Positions 45,425 to 54,358 of a DNA stretch of 64,000 nucleotides are shown here, piece after piece. The translations under genes and the position numbers were made by a program. The notes under the pieces were generated by a model. It was not told the origin of the DNA, did not search any database, and worked only from the letters and a program-made list of their open reading frames with translations. The stretch comes from UBA9647 sp049522195 (GTDB lineage: Bacteria; Bacteroidota; Ignavibacteria; UBA10030), in assembly GCA_049522195.1 (NCBI GenBank), contig JBEKOB010000011.1, positions 1 through 64,000 of the forward strand. Reading direction: 5' to 3'. Within the stretch, counting starts at the first letter, position 1; every line of letters starts with the position of its first letter.

Positions 45425-46693
45425 ATGAACAATGTTTTTATCGGTGCGCTGACCGTTCTTCTTCTGCTCGTTCCGTTGCCCGGCGGGCAACCGTCGGATA
45501 CTGCTGTCGTGAATGCTGGATCGGTACTTGTCGGCGATTCTCTGCATATTCCGGCATCGTGGCCGTGGGCCAAAAGGATTGCCGAATCGTTTGTGTTACG
45601 CCATCCGGGTTATGTTACGTACGACTCCATATCGCCGAACCAGCGATGGAACTACGAACAGGGGCTAATGCTCGTCGCCCTTCGTCGGATGTGGTCGCAC
45701 ACGAATGACCAGCGGTATTTCGATTTTATCAAGGGGAACGTCGATCAATTCGTGGAGGAGTCGGGATCGATCAAGACCTACAAGTACGAGGACTTCAACC
45801 TCGACAACATCGCGATGGGCAGGGCGTTACTCACGGTGTTTGAGGCGACAAAGGAACGTAAATACAAGAGCGCCGCCGACACTCTCAGGAAGCAGCTGCA
45901 AAACCAGCCCAGGACGAATGAGGGGGGCTTCTGGCACAAACAAATCTATCCGTATCAGATGTGGCTGGACGGTCTGTTTATGGCGGAGCCGTTCTATGCG
46001 TCGTATGCAGTGATGACGAAACAACACCGGAATTTTGATGACATCGTGAACCAATTCGTTTTCGTCTACAAGCACACGCGTGATCCAAAAACGGAATTAC
46101 TGTATCACGGCTGGGATGAAAGCAGGCAGCAACGGTGGGCCGATCCGAAGACGGGATGTTCCCCCAACTTCTGGGGGAGGGCGATCGGATGGTATGCAAT
46201 GGCCCTGGTGGATGTGCTGGATATCCTCCCGAAAGATTACCCGCGCAGAAAAGAGCTGCTGCATATTCTGAAGGATGTTTCGGCCACAGTACTCGAATTT
46301 CAGGACAGGAAAACTCATTTGTGGTACCAGGTCCCGGATCAGGGAACCCGGCAAGGGAATTACCTGGAAGCGTCCGCGTCATGTATGTTTGCGTACGCGT
46401 TCGCGCGGGGAGCGAACAGAGGCTACCTCGACAAATCCTTTGTTAGAGCGGCACGAGAGACCTTTCAGGGGATTGTGGATATTCTTGTCTCCGTCGATGC
46501 GAAGGGCTTCGTCGATCTTCTTCATACCTGCCAGGGGGCCGGCCTGGGAGGAAAGCCCTACAGGGATGGAAGCTACGAATACTATGTCAGTGAACCACAG
46601 CGAACGAATGACATGAAAGGATACGGCCCGTTTCTCCTTGCTGCGATAGAAATCGAAAACGCAGAAGTACGGACCGGGAGTGTACGGAAATAG
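45425..46693 (+). CDS. GH105 unsaturated rhamnogalacturonyl/galacturonyl hydrolase
   Basis: A 422 aa (alpha/alpha)6-barrel hydrolase of the YteR/YesR family, with a hydrophobic signal sequence at the N-terminus (VFIGALTVLLLLVPLPGG). Landmarks are RWNYEQGLMLVAL near residue 77, YPYQMWLDGLFMAEPF with the catalytic-region Asp near 180, and FWGRAIGWYAMAL near 250. It removes the unsaturated uronic acid from lyase products of rhamnogalacturonan or homogalacturonan. It complements the GH88 in the uronate operon. Confidence 0.9.
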   Translation: MNNVFIGALTVLLLLVPLPGGQPSDTAVVNAGSVLVGDSLHIPASWPWAKRIAESFVLRHPGYVTYDSISPNQRWNYEQGLMLVALRRMWSHTNDQRYFDFIKGNVDQFVEESGSIKTYKYEDFNLDNIAMGRALLTVFEATKERKYKSAADTLRKQLQNQPRTNEGGFWHKQIYPYQMWLDGLFMAEPFYASYAVMTKQHRNFDDIVNQFVFVYKHTRDPKTELLYHGWDESRQQRWADPKTGCSPNFWGRAIGWYAMALVDVLDILPKDYPRRKELLHILKDVSATVLEFQDRKTHLWYQVPDQGTRQGNYLEASASCMFAYAFARGANRGYLDKSFVRAARETFQGIVDILVSVDAKGFVDLLHTCQGAGLGGKPYRDGSYEYYVSEPQRTNDMKGYGPFLLAAIEIENAEVRTGSVRK

Positions 46694-46753
46694 CATGAGC
46701 ACATGTGATGAGCGGTCACGATTGAAACGACCATCGGTCGAAGGAGTGTGTGT

Positions 46754-47842
46754 GTGAAACGAACATCTCATATTACTCTGGATGATATTGCAAAGAAGCT
46801 CAATGTTTCCCGCGTGACGGTATCGAAGGCATTGCGGAATCACCCCGATATCTCCGAAAAGACGGCGAAACGGATACGAAAACTCGCAAGCGATCTGGGT
46901 TATAGCCCGAACTTCATCGCGAGAAACCTGTCCGCGAGACGGTCGAACATGCTCGGTGTGGTAATCCCCAAGATTGCTCACTTCTTCTTCGGATCACTGA
47001 TCGAGTCGATTTACAACGCTGCTTTCGACAAAAACTATGAAACAATTCTGACGGTTTCCCAGGAAAATGCAGAGCGCGAGAAGAAACATATCCAGACACT
47101 GGTCTCGATGAGGGTAGATGGAATGATCATCTCGGTGTCACAGGAAACGAAGGATGTCGAGATTTTCAAGTGGATCAAGAAGATGGGCATTCACGTTGTG
47201 TTTGTCGATCGTATGCCCGAACCGGGAGTGCCTGGTTTTAGTAGCGTAGTAGTGAATGACAAAGAGGGAGCGTTCCAGGCGATCGAACATGCCATCAAGG
47301 TTGGCTACCACAACATCGGATTCCTGGGGGGCAACCCGGCGATCAACATCGGCCGGAACCGTCTGCTCGGCTTTGAACAGGCAATGAAGGAGTACAACGT
47401 TCCGATCAAACGTGAATGGATCGTTCAAAGTGGATTCGGCAAGGACGACGGCTATGCCGGGTTCAAGCAGCTCTATCAGGCTGGGAAATTGCCCGACTTC
47501 GTATTCGCAGTCACGTATCCGGTAGCGCTCGGAATGTATGAAGCGGCGAAGGACCTTGGCCTTCGCATCCCGGAGGATATTGACGTCATCTGTTTTGGCG
47601 ACAGCGATGTCAATCGCTTTCTTTCCCCGTCGCTGAGCTGTGTGAACCAACCAACCCAGGAACTGGGCACGAAGGCCGTTCAGATGATTCTCGAGATGAT
47701 CAGGAACCCGGAGGACGCGCGCGAACAGCACATCGAGATTCCTACGCAACTGATCCTGCGCGAAACATGCATTGGAAGAATCGCAAAACCCGGGGAACCC
47801 TTGAATCCGGTCGGAGCAACGGAGATCGCAAAAACGAATTGA
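46754..47842 (+). CDS. LacI-family transcriptional regulator
   Basis: A 362 aa regulator. The LacI HTH covers residues 4-55 (ITLDDIAKKLNVSRVTVSKAL, then hinge helix with NFIARNLSARRS). The effector-binding domain starts at LGVVIPKIAHFFFG and contains FVDRMPEP and DVICFGDSD. The GTG at 46754 is 7 bases after AAGGAG; an upstream GTG at 46748 is the alternative. It lies inside the pectin locus and is the best candidate to bind the double operators at 36591 and 58228. A local near-repeat in its own leader is too weak to call as an operator. Confidence 0.9.
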   Translation: MKRTSHITLDDIAKKLNVSRVTVSKALRNHPDISEKTAKRIRKLASDLGYSPNFIARNLSARRSNMLGVVIPKIAHFFFGSLIESIYNAAFDKNYETILTVSQENAEREKKHIQTLVSMRVDGMIISVSQETKDVEIFKWIKKMGIHVVFVDRMPEPGVPGFSSVVVNDKEGAFQAIEHAIKVGYHNIGFLGGNPAINIGRNRLLGFEQAMKEYNVPIKREWIVQSGFGKDDGYAGFKQLYQAGKLPDFVFAVTYPVALGMYEAAKDLGLRIPEDIDVICFGDSDVNRFLSPSLSCVNQPTQELGTKAVQMILEMIRNPEDAREQHIEIPTQLILRETCIGRIAKPGEPLNPVGATEIAKTN

Positions 47843-47882
47843 GCCGGTCGGTCCCCCATTCTTCATGAGAAGGTAACGAGCT

Positions 47883-49403
47883 ATGCACGCACCACAACGA
47901 CGAACCAGCTTAGTCCTTTCCCTGATTCTCGTACTGCTATCTCTTGGATTGGTAGCAGATGAGCCGGTGAGAGTGTTCATGATTGGCGATTCAACCATGG
48001 CGGATAAACCCCTCATCGGAACTGCAGAGCGGGGATGGGGTCAGGTGTTTCCGCTCTTTTTTGAGAGCAATGTCGTTTTCGAAAACCATGCACGGAACGG
48101 CCGCAGCACGAAGAGCTTCATAGCGGAAGGAAGATGGCAAACGGTCTGTGAGAAGCTGAAGCCAGGTGATTGGGTGTTCATCCAGTTCGGACACAATGAC
48201 GCGAAGAAGGAAGACAGCTCGAGATACGCTGAGCCGCACACGGTTTACAAGAACAACCTGCTTCGCTTCGTGACTGAGGCGCGAGCAAAAGGAGCGAATC
48301 CAATTCTCCTTACTCCTCTAAGCCGAAGGCAGTTCGACAAGGAAGGTAAGCTTGTCGATACACACGGCGACTATCCAGGCGTTGTCAGGGAGCTGGCAGC
48401 TGAACAAAACCTCCCGCTCATCGATGTTCATAAGAAGAGTATGCAATTGCTTGAGAAGATTGGTCCCGATGAATCCCGAAAGAACTTCGTCTGGATCAAG
48501 CCGGGTTTCTTCACCGCGAATCGTGCAGGACGCAAGGACAATACACATTTCACAGAATCCGGCGCTCTGAAGATGGCCCGACTCGTCGCAGACGGGCTTA
48601 AAGAGCTCCATCTTCCACTGAGCAAGGACCTCAGGCCGTTCGATGAGAACGCGATGGTGGGGGTCGGCAAGACGGTCGTCCTGGATGAATTCTACAACAA
48701 TGAGTGGAAAAGCAACGCAAAGGGGGTTTCTGAACGATTTCATTATGTGTGGGACGATACTGCGAATTCGGGATTCTCGATCCTAGGCAGCAAGATTGTG
48801 AAACTCGGCGCATCGATCGATTCGTTGTGTGAAGCCCCAACGCCGGAAAACCTCAGTCGCGCAAGCATCTATGTTATCGTCGATCCCGATACCCCACTGG
48901 AAACAGAACATCCCCGCTACGTCGACTCGCCGGCCATCGAGGCGATCGTTGACTGGGTTAAGGCCGGTGGCATTCTCGTCCTGATGGAGAACGACAAGGG
49001 AAATGCGGAGTTTGAGCATTTCAACAAACTTTCGGAAAAATTCGGCATTCATTTCAACGAAGACAGCAGAAATAAGGTGATTGGTAATGCCTACGACATG
49101 GGAAAATTCGATGCATTCCCGGATCACCCTCTATTCAAAAGGGTCAGGCAGATCTACATGAAGGAAATCTGCACGTTGAAGATCGAGAATCCCGCAAGGG
49201 CAGTTTTCACAGATCACGGTGATGTGATCATCGCGTACGCAAAGGTTGGGAAAGGGGCAGTCTTCGCAGTCGGAGATCCATGGCTCTACAACGAGTACAT
49301 TGAACATCGAAAGCTCCCAACAGAATACGAAAACGACAAAGCAGCCGAGAATCTTTTCCGATGGCTGCTTGCGCAGGCCTCACCGGTACCTGCATACGAG
49401 TGA
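47883..49403 (+). CDS. CE12 rhamnogalacturonan acetylesterase fused to a DUF4350-like domain
   Basis: A 506 aa secreted two-domain protein. Residues 1-25 are a signal peptide. Residues about 28-250 are an SGNH esterase: FMIGDSTMAD with the nucleophile Ser, NGRS, GHNDAKKED and DNTHFTESGA with the Asp and His. The remaining part, about 265-500, resembles a DUF4350/GATase-like fold (AIEAIVDWVKAGGILVLMEN). Deacetylation of rhamnogalacturonan is the expected activity. The second domain is often linked to GH105-type pectin enzymes and its job is unclear. Confidence 0.82.
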   Translation: MHAPQRRTSLVLSLILVLLSLGLVADEPVRVFMIGDSTMADKPLIGTAERGWGQVFPLFFESNVVFENHARNGRSTKSFIAEGRWQTVCEKLKPGDWVFIQFGHNDAKKEDSSRYAEPHTVYKNNLLRFVTEARAKGANPILLTPLSRRQFDKEGKLVDTHGDYPGVVRELAAEQNLPLIDVHKKSMQLLEKIGPDESRKNFVWIKPGFFTANRAGRKDNTHFTESGALKMARLVADGLKELHLPLSKDLRPFDENAMVGVGKTVVLDEFYNNEWKSNAKGVSERFHYVWDDTANSGFSILGSKIVKLGASIDSLCEAPTPENLSRASIYVIVDPDTPLETEHPRYVDSPAIEAIVDWVKAGGILVLMENDKGNAEFEHFNKLSEKFGIHFNEDSRNKVIGNAYDMGKFDAFPDHPLFKRVRQIYMKEICTLKIENPARAVFTDHGDVIIAYAKVGKGAVFAVGDPWLYNEYIEHRKLPTEYENDKAAENLFRWLLAQASPVPAYE

Positions 49404-49417
49404 GCAATCCCCCTCAG

Positions 49418-51082
49418 ATGAAATTCAGAATACAAATCAGCGCGCTTCTATTCGCTTTCTTAATCCTTGGAGGATTGACGGCATCCGCCCAGGTACGATC
49501 GCCTGAACCTGGAGTGTGGGTTCCGGACAACGGAGATGGGTCGTACAAAAACCCAGTCATCTATGCGGACTATTCGGATCCCGACGTGATCCGCGTAGGT
49601 GATGATTACTACATGACTTCATCGAGCTTCTCTCATTTTCCCGGACTTCCGATCCTTCATTCAACAGACCTGGTGAATTGGACGATTGTCAGTCACGCCG
49701 CTCAACGCTATCCTTATGAAACGTTCAATGAACCGCAGCATGGTATGGGGATATGGGCCCCATCGATTCGGTACCATGAAGGTGAATTCTATATTTATTT
49801 CGGCGACCCGGATCGGGGTGTTTTCCTGACGAAAGCGACTGATCCGGCCGGGCCGTGGACGCCGCTCCGCCTCATCCGAAAAGTGAGAGGATGGATTGAT
49901 ACCTGTCCCCTGTGGGATGACGATGGGAACGCGTACCTCGTTCATGCGTGGTCGAACAGCCGCTCGGGGATCAAGAGTATTCTTGCTGTGAACAGAATGA
50001 GCAAAGATGGGACCCAGATTCTTGATGACAGTGTCGTTGTGTTCGACGGGCATGTCAACCAGCCGACAATCGAAGGGCCCAAGTTTTACAAACGCAATGG
50101 TTACTACTACATCTTCGCTCCCGCCGGCGGCGTCAAGCCGGGTTGGCAAACTGTTCTTCGGTCGAAGAACGTCTTCGGGCCGTACGAAGACAAAAAGGTT
50201 CTCGAGCAGGGGAGCACGAATATCAACGGTCCTCATCAGGGAGCGTGGGTTGACACAAAAACTGGCGAAGATTGGTTTGTGCATTTTCAGGACAGATATG
50301 CTTACGGCAGAATCATACGTCTTGAGCCGATGCGTTGGGAAAACGACTGGCCGGTGATCGGAGCCGATTACAATAGGGACGGAATTGGCGAGCCGGTCGC
50401 ATCGTACAGGAAACCAAATGTCGGTACTTCGCACCGGATCGAGGTGCCTCAAACGAACGATGAATTTGATTCCTCGGAACTTAGTCTGCAATGGCAGTGG
50501 GAAGCGAACTACAAGGAGAGTTGGTTTTCGCTGGGTGCCCGAAAAGGGTGGCTGCGACTTTATTCTCAGGTTCAATCCCCGAAGTACAAGAACCTATGGA
50601 ATGTCCCGAGTCTGATGCTCCAGAAGTTGCCGGCGCCAACGTTCAATGCAACCGTCAGGGTTGAGTGTGCGAAGCAATCTGCCGGTGAGAAATCCGGTCT
50701 CGTCATCTTTGGACTTGATTATTCATACATCGGAGTAAGTAAGTCGAAGACAGGGTATACGATTTCACGCGTCGTCTGCGTGAAAGCTGACAAAGGAACA
50801 CCGGAAGAGACCACGGCTTCAGTCGAGGCTTCAGGATCGGACATCTATCTCCGTGTGGAAGTACGACCGGAAAGCGCAACGGATATCATACCGAAAGTCC
50901 TTTGTTCGTTCAGCTACAGCCTGGACGGCAAACTCTTTCATGCTTTGGGAACGACCTTCACCGCCCGGGAGGGTCAATGGGTGGGAGCAAAGGTTGGAGT
51001 GTTTGCATTGGGTTCAACTGCAACCACGACGTCTGGATATGCTGATTTCGATTGGTTCAGAATTGAACGGTCCGAGAACTGA
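49418..51082 (+). CDS. GH43 family glycoside hydrolase
   Basis: A 554 aa secreted enzyme. It has a signal peptide, a five-bladed beta-propeller with YSDPDVIRVGDDYY (base Asp), DTCPLWDDDGNAYL (pKa-modulating Asp) and TIEGPKFYKRNGYYYIF (acid Glu), and a C-terminal concanavalin-like beta-sandwich from about residue 345 (EFDSSELSLQWQWE). The layout suggests the xylosidase/arabinofuranosidase-type subfamilies with a GH43_C2 domain. It probably trims arabinan or galactan side chains of pectin. The ATG at 49418 begins the signal peptide; the frame upstream overlaps the CE12 gene and was rejected. Confidence 0.87.
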   Translation: MKFRIQISALLFAFLILGGLTASAQVRSPEPGVWVPDNGDGSYKNPVIYADYSDPDVIRVGDDYYMTSSSFSHFPGLPILHSTDLVNWTIVSHAAQRYPYETFNEPQHGMGIWAPSIRYHEGEFYIYFGDPDRGVFLTKATDPAGPWTPLRLIRKVRGWIDTCPLWDDDGNAYLVHAWSNSRSGIKSILAVNRMSKDGTQILDDSVVVFDGHVNQPTIEGPKFYKRNGYYYIFAPAGGVKPGWQTVLRSKNVFGPYEDKKVLEQGSTNINGPHQGAWVDTKTGEDWFVHFQDRYAYGRIIRLEPMRWENDWPVIGADYNRDGIGEPVASYRKPNVGTSHRIEVPQTNDEFDSSELSLQWQWEANYKESWFSLGARKGWLRLYSQVQSPKYKNLWNVPSLMLQKLPAPTFNATVRVECAKQSAGEKSGLVIFGLDYSYIGVSKSKTGYTISRVVCVKADKGTPEETTASVEASGSDIYLRVEVRPESATDIIPKVLCSFSYSLDGKLFHALGTTFTAREGQWVGAKVGVFALGSTATTTSGYADFDWFRIERSEN

Positions 51083-51129
51083 CCGTCATTGAGAAGTCCG
51101 ACTGGTGCTTTCGAAAGAGGAGAAAAACC

Positions 51130-52764
51130 ATGTGTAGGCGAGTACAAATAGGTTTTTGCCTTATCGTGATCAGCGTGTTGTTGCCATGTGCGGTCAAAGC
51201 ACAATCGTCCTCCGCGCTTGAGCAGGAAATCAAGTCATACACTTCCAACCTGCCGTTCCAGATGCCTCAGATCCAGCTCCCCCAGATTCCGGCGTATCGT
51301 GTAAGTATCGTGGATTTCGGGGCTGTCGCCGATGGGCACACGATGAACACATCTGCGATTAACAATGCAATCCAGGCGTGTGTGAAAAAGGGGGGAGGAA
51401 CGGTTGTAATTCCTCCGGGAATGTGGCTCACCGGACCGATCGGGCTTGAGAGCAACATCGAGCTCCGTATCGAGGCCGGCGCCCTCGTGTTCTTCAGTCC
51501 CAGATTCGAGGATTATCCGATGCCTGCAAGAGGGGCCCGTGTGACGTCTCCGATTCATGGTCAGGGTCTGACAAACATCGCGATCACGGGTAACGGGACA
51601 TTTAATGGGAACGGGCATTACTGGCGCCCCATAAAGAAAGAGAAGCTGACAGCCAAACAGTGGAATGACCTGGTGGAATGGGGGGGCGTGGTTACTTCCG
51701 ATGGAAAGATGTGGTGGCCGTCGAAAGAAGCTATGAACGGCGAAGAGTACCTTAAGAATTTGCGGAAAGTCAACAAGAAGCCAACGCCGGAAGAGGTTGC
51801 AGGAGCAAGGGAGTTTCTTCGTCCGACCATGGTTGATCTCGTCGGATGCGACAAGGTGCTGATCGATGGTCCGACGTTCACCGATACTCCGGGATGGGCA
51901 TTGCATCCGACGGAGTGCGAAAACGTCGTCATCCGCAATACATCGGTTATCAACAACTGGTGGGGACAGAATACTGACGCCGCTGATATCGGTGCCTGCC
52001 GGAATGTTCTGTTCTACAAGAACGTGCTTGACGCGGGGGACGATGGCATCTGCATGAAATCCGGCAGTATCAAAACCAGGGAATTCGCTCTCGAGAATAT
52101 CGTGATCGCCGATTGCATTGTGTATCATGGACATGGCGGATTTGTCATCGGCAGCAATACCGATGGTGGCATGCGCAATATCTCCGTCAGGAATTGCACG
52201 TTCATTGGAACAGACATCGGCCTGCGATTCAAGTCCGCTCGTGATCGCGGGGGGAAAGTGGAGAACATCTACGTCGATGGTATCCGGATGAAGGATATAG
52301 CGACCTCGGCCATCCTGTTTGATATGTACTATGAAGAGAACGCAGACTTTGATCCCGCGAAAGCAAAGATCCCGTACTTTCGGAACTTCGATATTAAAAA
52401 CATCGTGTGTGACGGAGCCAAAGACGCTCTATTCGTCAGAGGAATTCCAGAGGCGCCGATTCAGGGAGTCTCTCTGAAGAACATCTCCATCACTTCGGAC
52501 GAGGCAATGAAGATGGAAGATGCCGACGGATTCACGCTGAACAACGTCTGGTTGAATTTCAAGAAAGGCCCGGTCCTTTCCGTGAAGAACGCCAGGAATA
52601 TTCAGCTCGAGCAACTCACAACAGCGTCTCCAGCCGCTCTCTTCGTCCGCGCAAATGGTGCAAACACAGAGAACATTCGCGTACAACGGAGCGAGGTCGT
52701 CAAGGCGAAGAAAGATATGGAGTTGGGCCCGGACGTGAAACAGGGAGCAGTCGTCATACAGTGA
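51130..52764 (+). CDS. GH28 polygalacturonase family protein (copy 1)
   Basis: A 544 aa secreted beta-helix protein with a signal peptide ending VKA. GH28 landmarks are FGAVADGHTMNTSAI at the front, NTDAADIGACRN where the family usually has NTDGID, DAGDDGICMKSG with the Asp pair, GHGGFVIGSNTDGG and LRFKSARDRGG in place of RIKT. The NTDAAD and RFK changes place it in a divergent exo-type group. Hydrolysis of galacturonan or rhamnogalacturonan ends is the expected role. Confidence 0.87.
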   Translation: MCRRVQIGFCLIVISVLLPCAVKAQSSSALEQEIKSYTSNLPFQMPQIQLPQIPAYRVSIVDFGAVADGHTMNTSAINNAIQACVKKGGGTVVIPPGMWLTGPIGLESNIELRIEAGALVFFSPRFEDYPMPARGARVTSPIHGQGLTNIAITGNGTFNGNGHYWRPIKKEKLTAKQWNDLVEWGGVVTSDGKMWWPSKEAMNGEEYLKNLRKVNKKPTPEEVAGAREFLRPTMVDLVGCDKVLIDGPTFTDTPGWALHPTECENVVIRNTSVINNWWGQNTDAADIGACRNVLFYKNVLDAGDDGICMKSGSIKTREFALENIVIADCIVYHGHGGFVIGSNTDGGMRNISVRNCTFIGTDIGLRFKSARDRGGKVENIYVDGIRMKDIATSAILFDMYYEENADFDPAKAKIPYFRNFDIKNIVCDGAKDALFVRGIPEAPIQGVSLKNISITSDEAMKMEDADGFTLNNVWLNFKKGPVLSVKNARNIQLEQLTTASPAALFVRANGANTENIRVQRSEVVKAKKDMELGPDVKQGAVVIQ

Positions 52765-52829
52765 GAAACGGACACGCGGCACTTGATGGCGAGTGCTTTC
52801 GTGGATGTAAAAGGAAGGTGCAAACAAAC

Positions 52830-54338
52830 GTGGGTGTTTTACGAGTGTGTGGGGCAATGTTGTTCCTGGCGTTGATTCTGCAGGGGAGTGTTGCGCAGAC
52901 GACAGTCTACGTGTCTCCGGCAGGAAGCGATACGAATCCCGGAACGATCGATCAACCGTTCAAATCGATTTCAAAAGGATTGAACACGATTGGCACGAAC
53001 GGTCTCGTTGTCCTGCGGGGCGGTATCCATGTCCTCGGCGCTACCAAGCTGAGCCTGACGAAGACTGCACAAGCCGGGAGCTCTATCCGAATCTGGGCAT
53101 ATCCGGGCGAGACCCCAATCCTCGATTGTACAGGGAATACATCTGACGGGATCAGCATCAGCGGCAGTTACTATCACCTGAAGGGCATTGAACAGAGAAA
53201 CGCAGGTCACAACGGGATCAACATCTCTGGAAACAACAACATCATTGAGAACTGCGTCGTCCACGACAATCAGAATACAGGCCTTCATCTTACCGGTTCG
53301 GCAGCCCCGGGCCCATCGAACAACCTGATTCTCAATTGCGACGCCTATCGCAACTACGATCCTCCGGTTGGCGGCAATGCAGATGGGTTCAGCGCAAAAT
53401 GGACGGTGGGACCCGGCAATGTGTTTCGGGGTTGCAGAGCGTACAACAACTCCGACGATGGCTGGGATCTGTGGATGGGAACCAGCACCGTGCTTATTGA
53501 CAGCTGTTACGCGTTTCGTAACGGTGTCGACAGCTGGTTCTCGGGCAGCTTTAACGGAAATGGAAACGGCTTCAAGCTCGGGGGCAATTATATTGCAACT
53601 CCGCATACGGTGAGAAACTGTGTCTCGTTTGATAACGCCGGGAATACAGGCCGCGGATTTGACGAAAACAACAATACCGCCGGCCAGACTCTTTACAACT
53701 GCACGGCGTTCCGGAACAAGGGAGACAATTATCATTTCAAAAACGTAGTCGATTCCGGACAGACACACATCATCAAGAATTGCATTTCGCTTGAAGGAGC
53801 TGTTGCAATTTCGAGCGGAATTCAGGAGAAAAACAGTTGGCAGGGATTTACTGTTTCAGCCGTCGATTTCCTGAGCATCGATACCGCAGTAGTGACAGCG
53901 CCCAGAAACCCGGATGGGAGCCTGAGAACGAATACGTTTCTGCACCTTGCACCGACGAGCCCGATGATTGATGCAGGAGCCGTTGTCGGATTGCCGTACA
54001 ACGGTCGAGCCCCCGATCTTGGTGCATTTGAAACCGGCGCCCTGACACACGTTGGTGAGGGTGAGAGAATAGTCCCTGGGTTCAGGCTCGGACAAAATTA
54101 TCCGAATCCTTTTAATCCGACGACAGCGATCAGCTATCAGCTTTCAGCTGACAGCTTTGTAACTCTGGATGTGCTCGATGTTCTAGGCAGAGAGATCTCC
54201 AGCATCGTTCACGCTCAACAATCTGCTGGATCGTACAAAGTCGAATTCAATGCAGGCTCACGCCCCAGCGGAGTGTACTTTGCGCGCCTGCAAGCGGGAG
54301 AGTTTTCTAAAACCATCAAGCTGATCTTGACGAAATAA
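52830..54338 (+). CDS. Pectate lyase, PL9 family, with T9SS sorting domain
   Basis: A secreted 502 aa protein. A GTG start at 52830 lies 11 bases after AAGGAAGG and begins a clean signal peptide ending SVAQ; the longer frame from the GTG at 52761 overlaps the GH28 stop and lacks an RBS. The PL9 core shows YYHLKGIEQRNAGHNGI, NADGFSAKWT with the catalytic-region Lys, and NNSDDGWDLW. The C-terminal type IX sorting domain begins at NYPNPFNPTT and ends in LTK. It cleaves demethylated homogalacturonan by beta-elimination. Confidence 0.88.
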   Translation: MGVLRVCGAMLFLALILQGSVAQTTVYVSPAGSDTNPGTIDQPFKSISKGLNTIGTNGLVVLRGGIHVLGATKLSLTKTAQAGSSIRIWAYPGETPILDCTGNTSDGISISGSYYHLKGIEQRNAGHNGINISGNNNIIENCVVHDNQNTGLHLTGSAAPGPSNNLILNCDAYRNYDPPVGGNADGFSAKWTVGPGNVFRGCRAYNNSDDGWDLWMGTSTVLIDSCYAFRNGVDSWFSGSFNGNGNGFKLGGNYIATPHTVRNCVSFDNAGNTGRGFDENNNTAGQTLYNCTAFRNKGDNYHFKNVVDSGQTHIIKNCISLEGAVAISSGIQEKNSWQGFTVSAVDFLSIDTAVVTAPRNPDGSLRTNTFLHLAPTSPMIDAGAVVGLPYNGRAPDLGAFETGALTHVGEGERIVPGFRLGQNYPNPFNPTTAISYQLSADSFVTLDVLDVLGREISSIVHAQQSAGSYKVEFNAGSRPSGVYFARLQAGEFSKTIKLILTK

Positions 54339-54358
54339 TATCTCAGGGAGAAGACTCG

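Noticed and set aside
46693..46753. Operator for LacI autoregulation
   Set aside because: The leader has CG-containing near-repeats but no match to the 22-bp double operator.
52761..52829. Coupled GTG start of the PL9 gene overlapping the GH28 stop
   Set aside because: It would add a Cys/Arg-rich stretch before the signal peptide and has no RBS; the GTG at 52830 has one.
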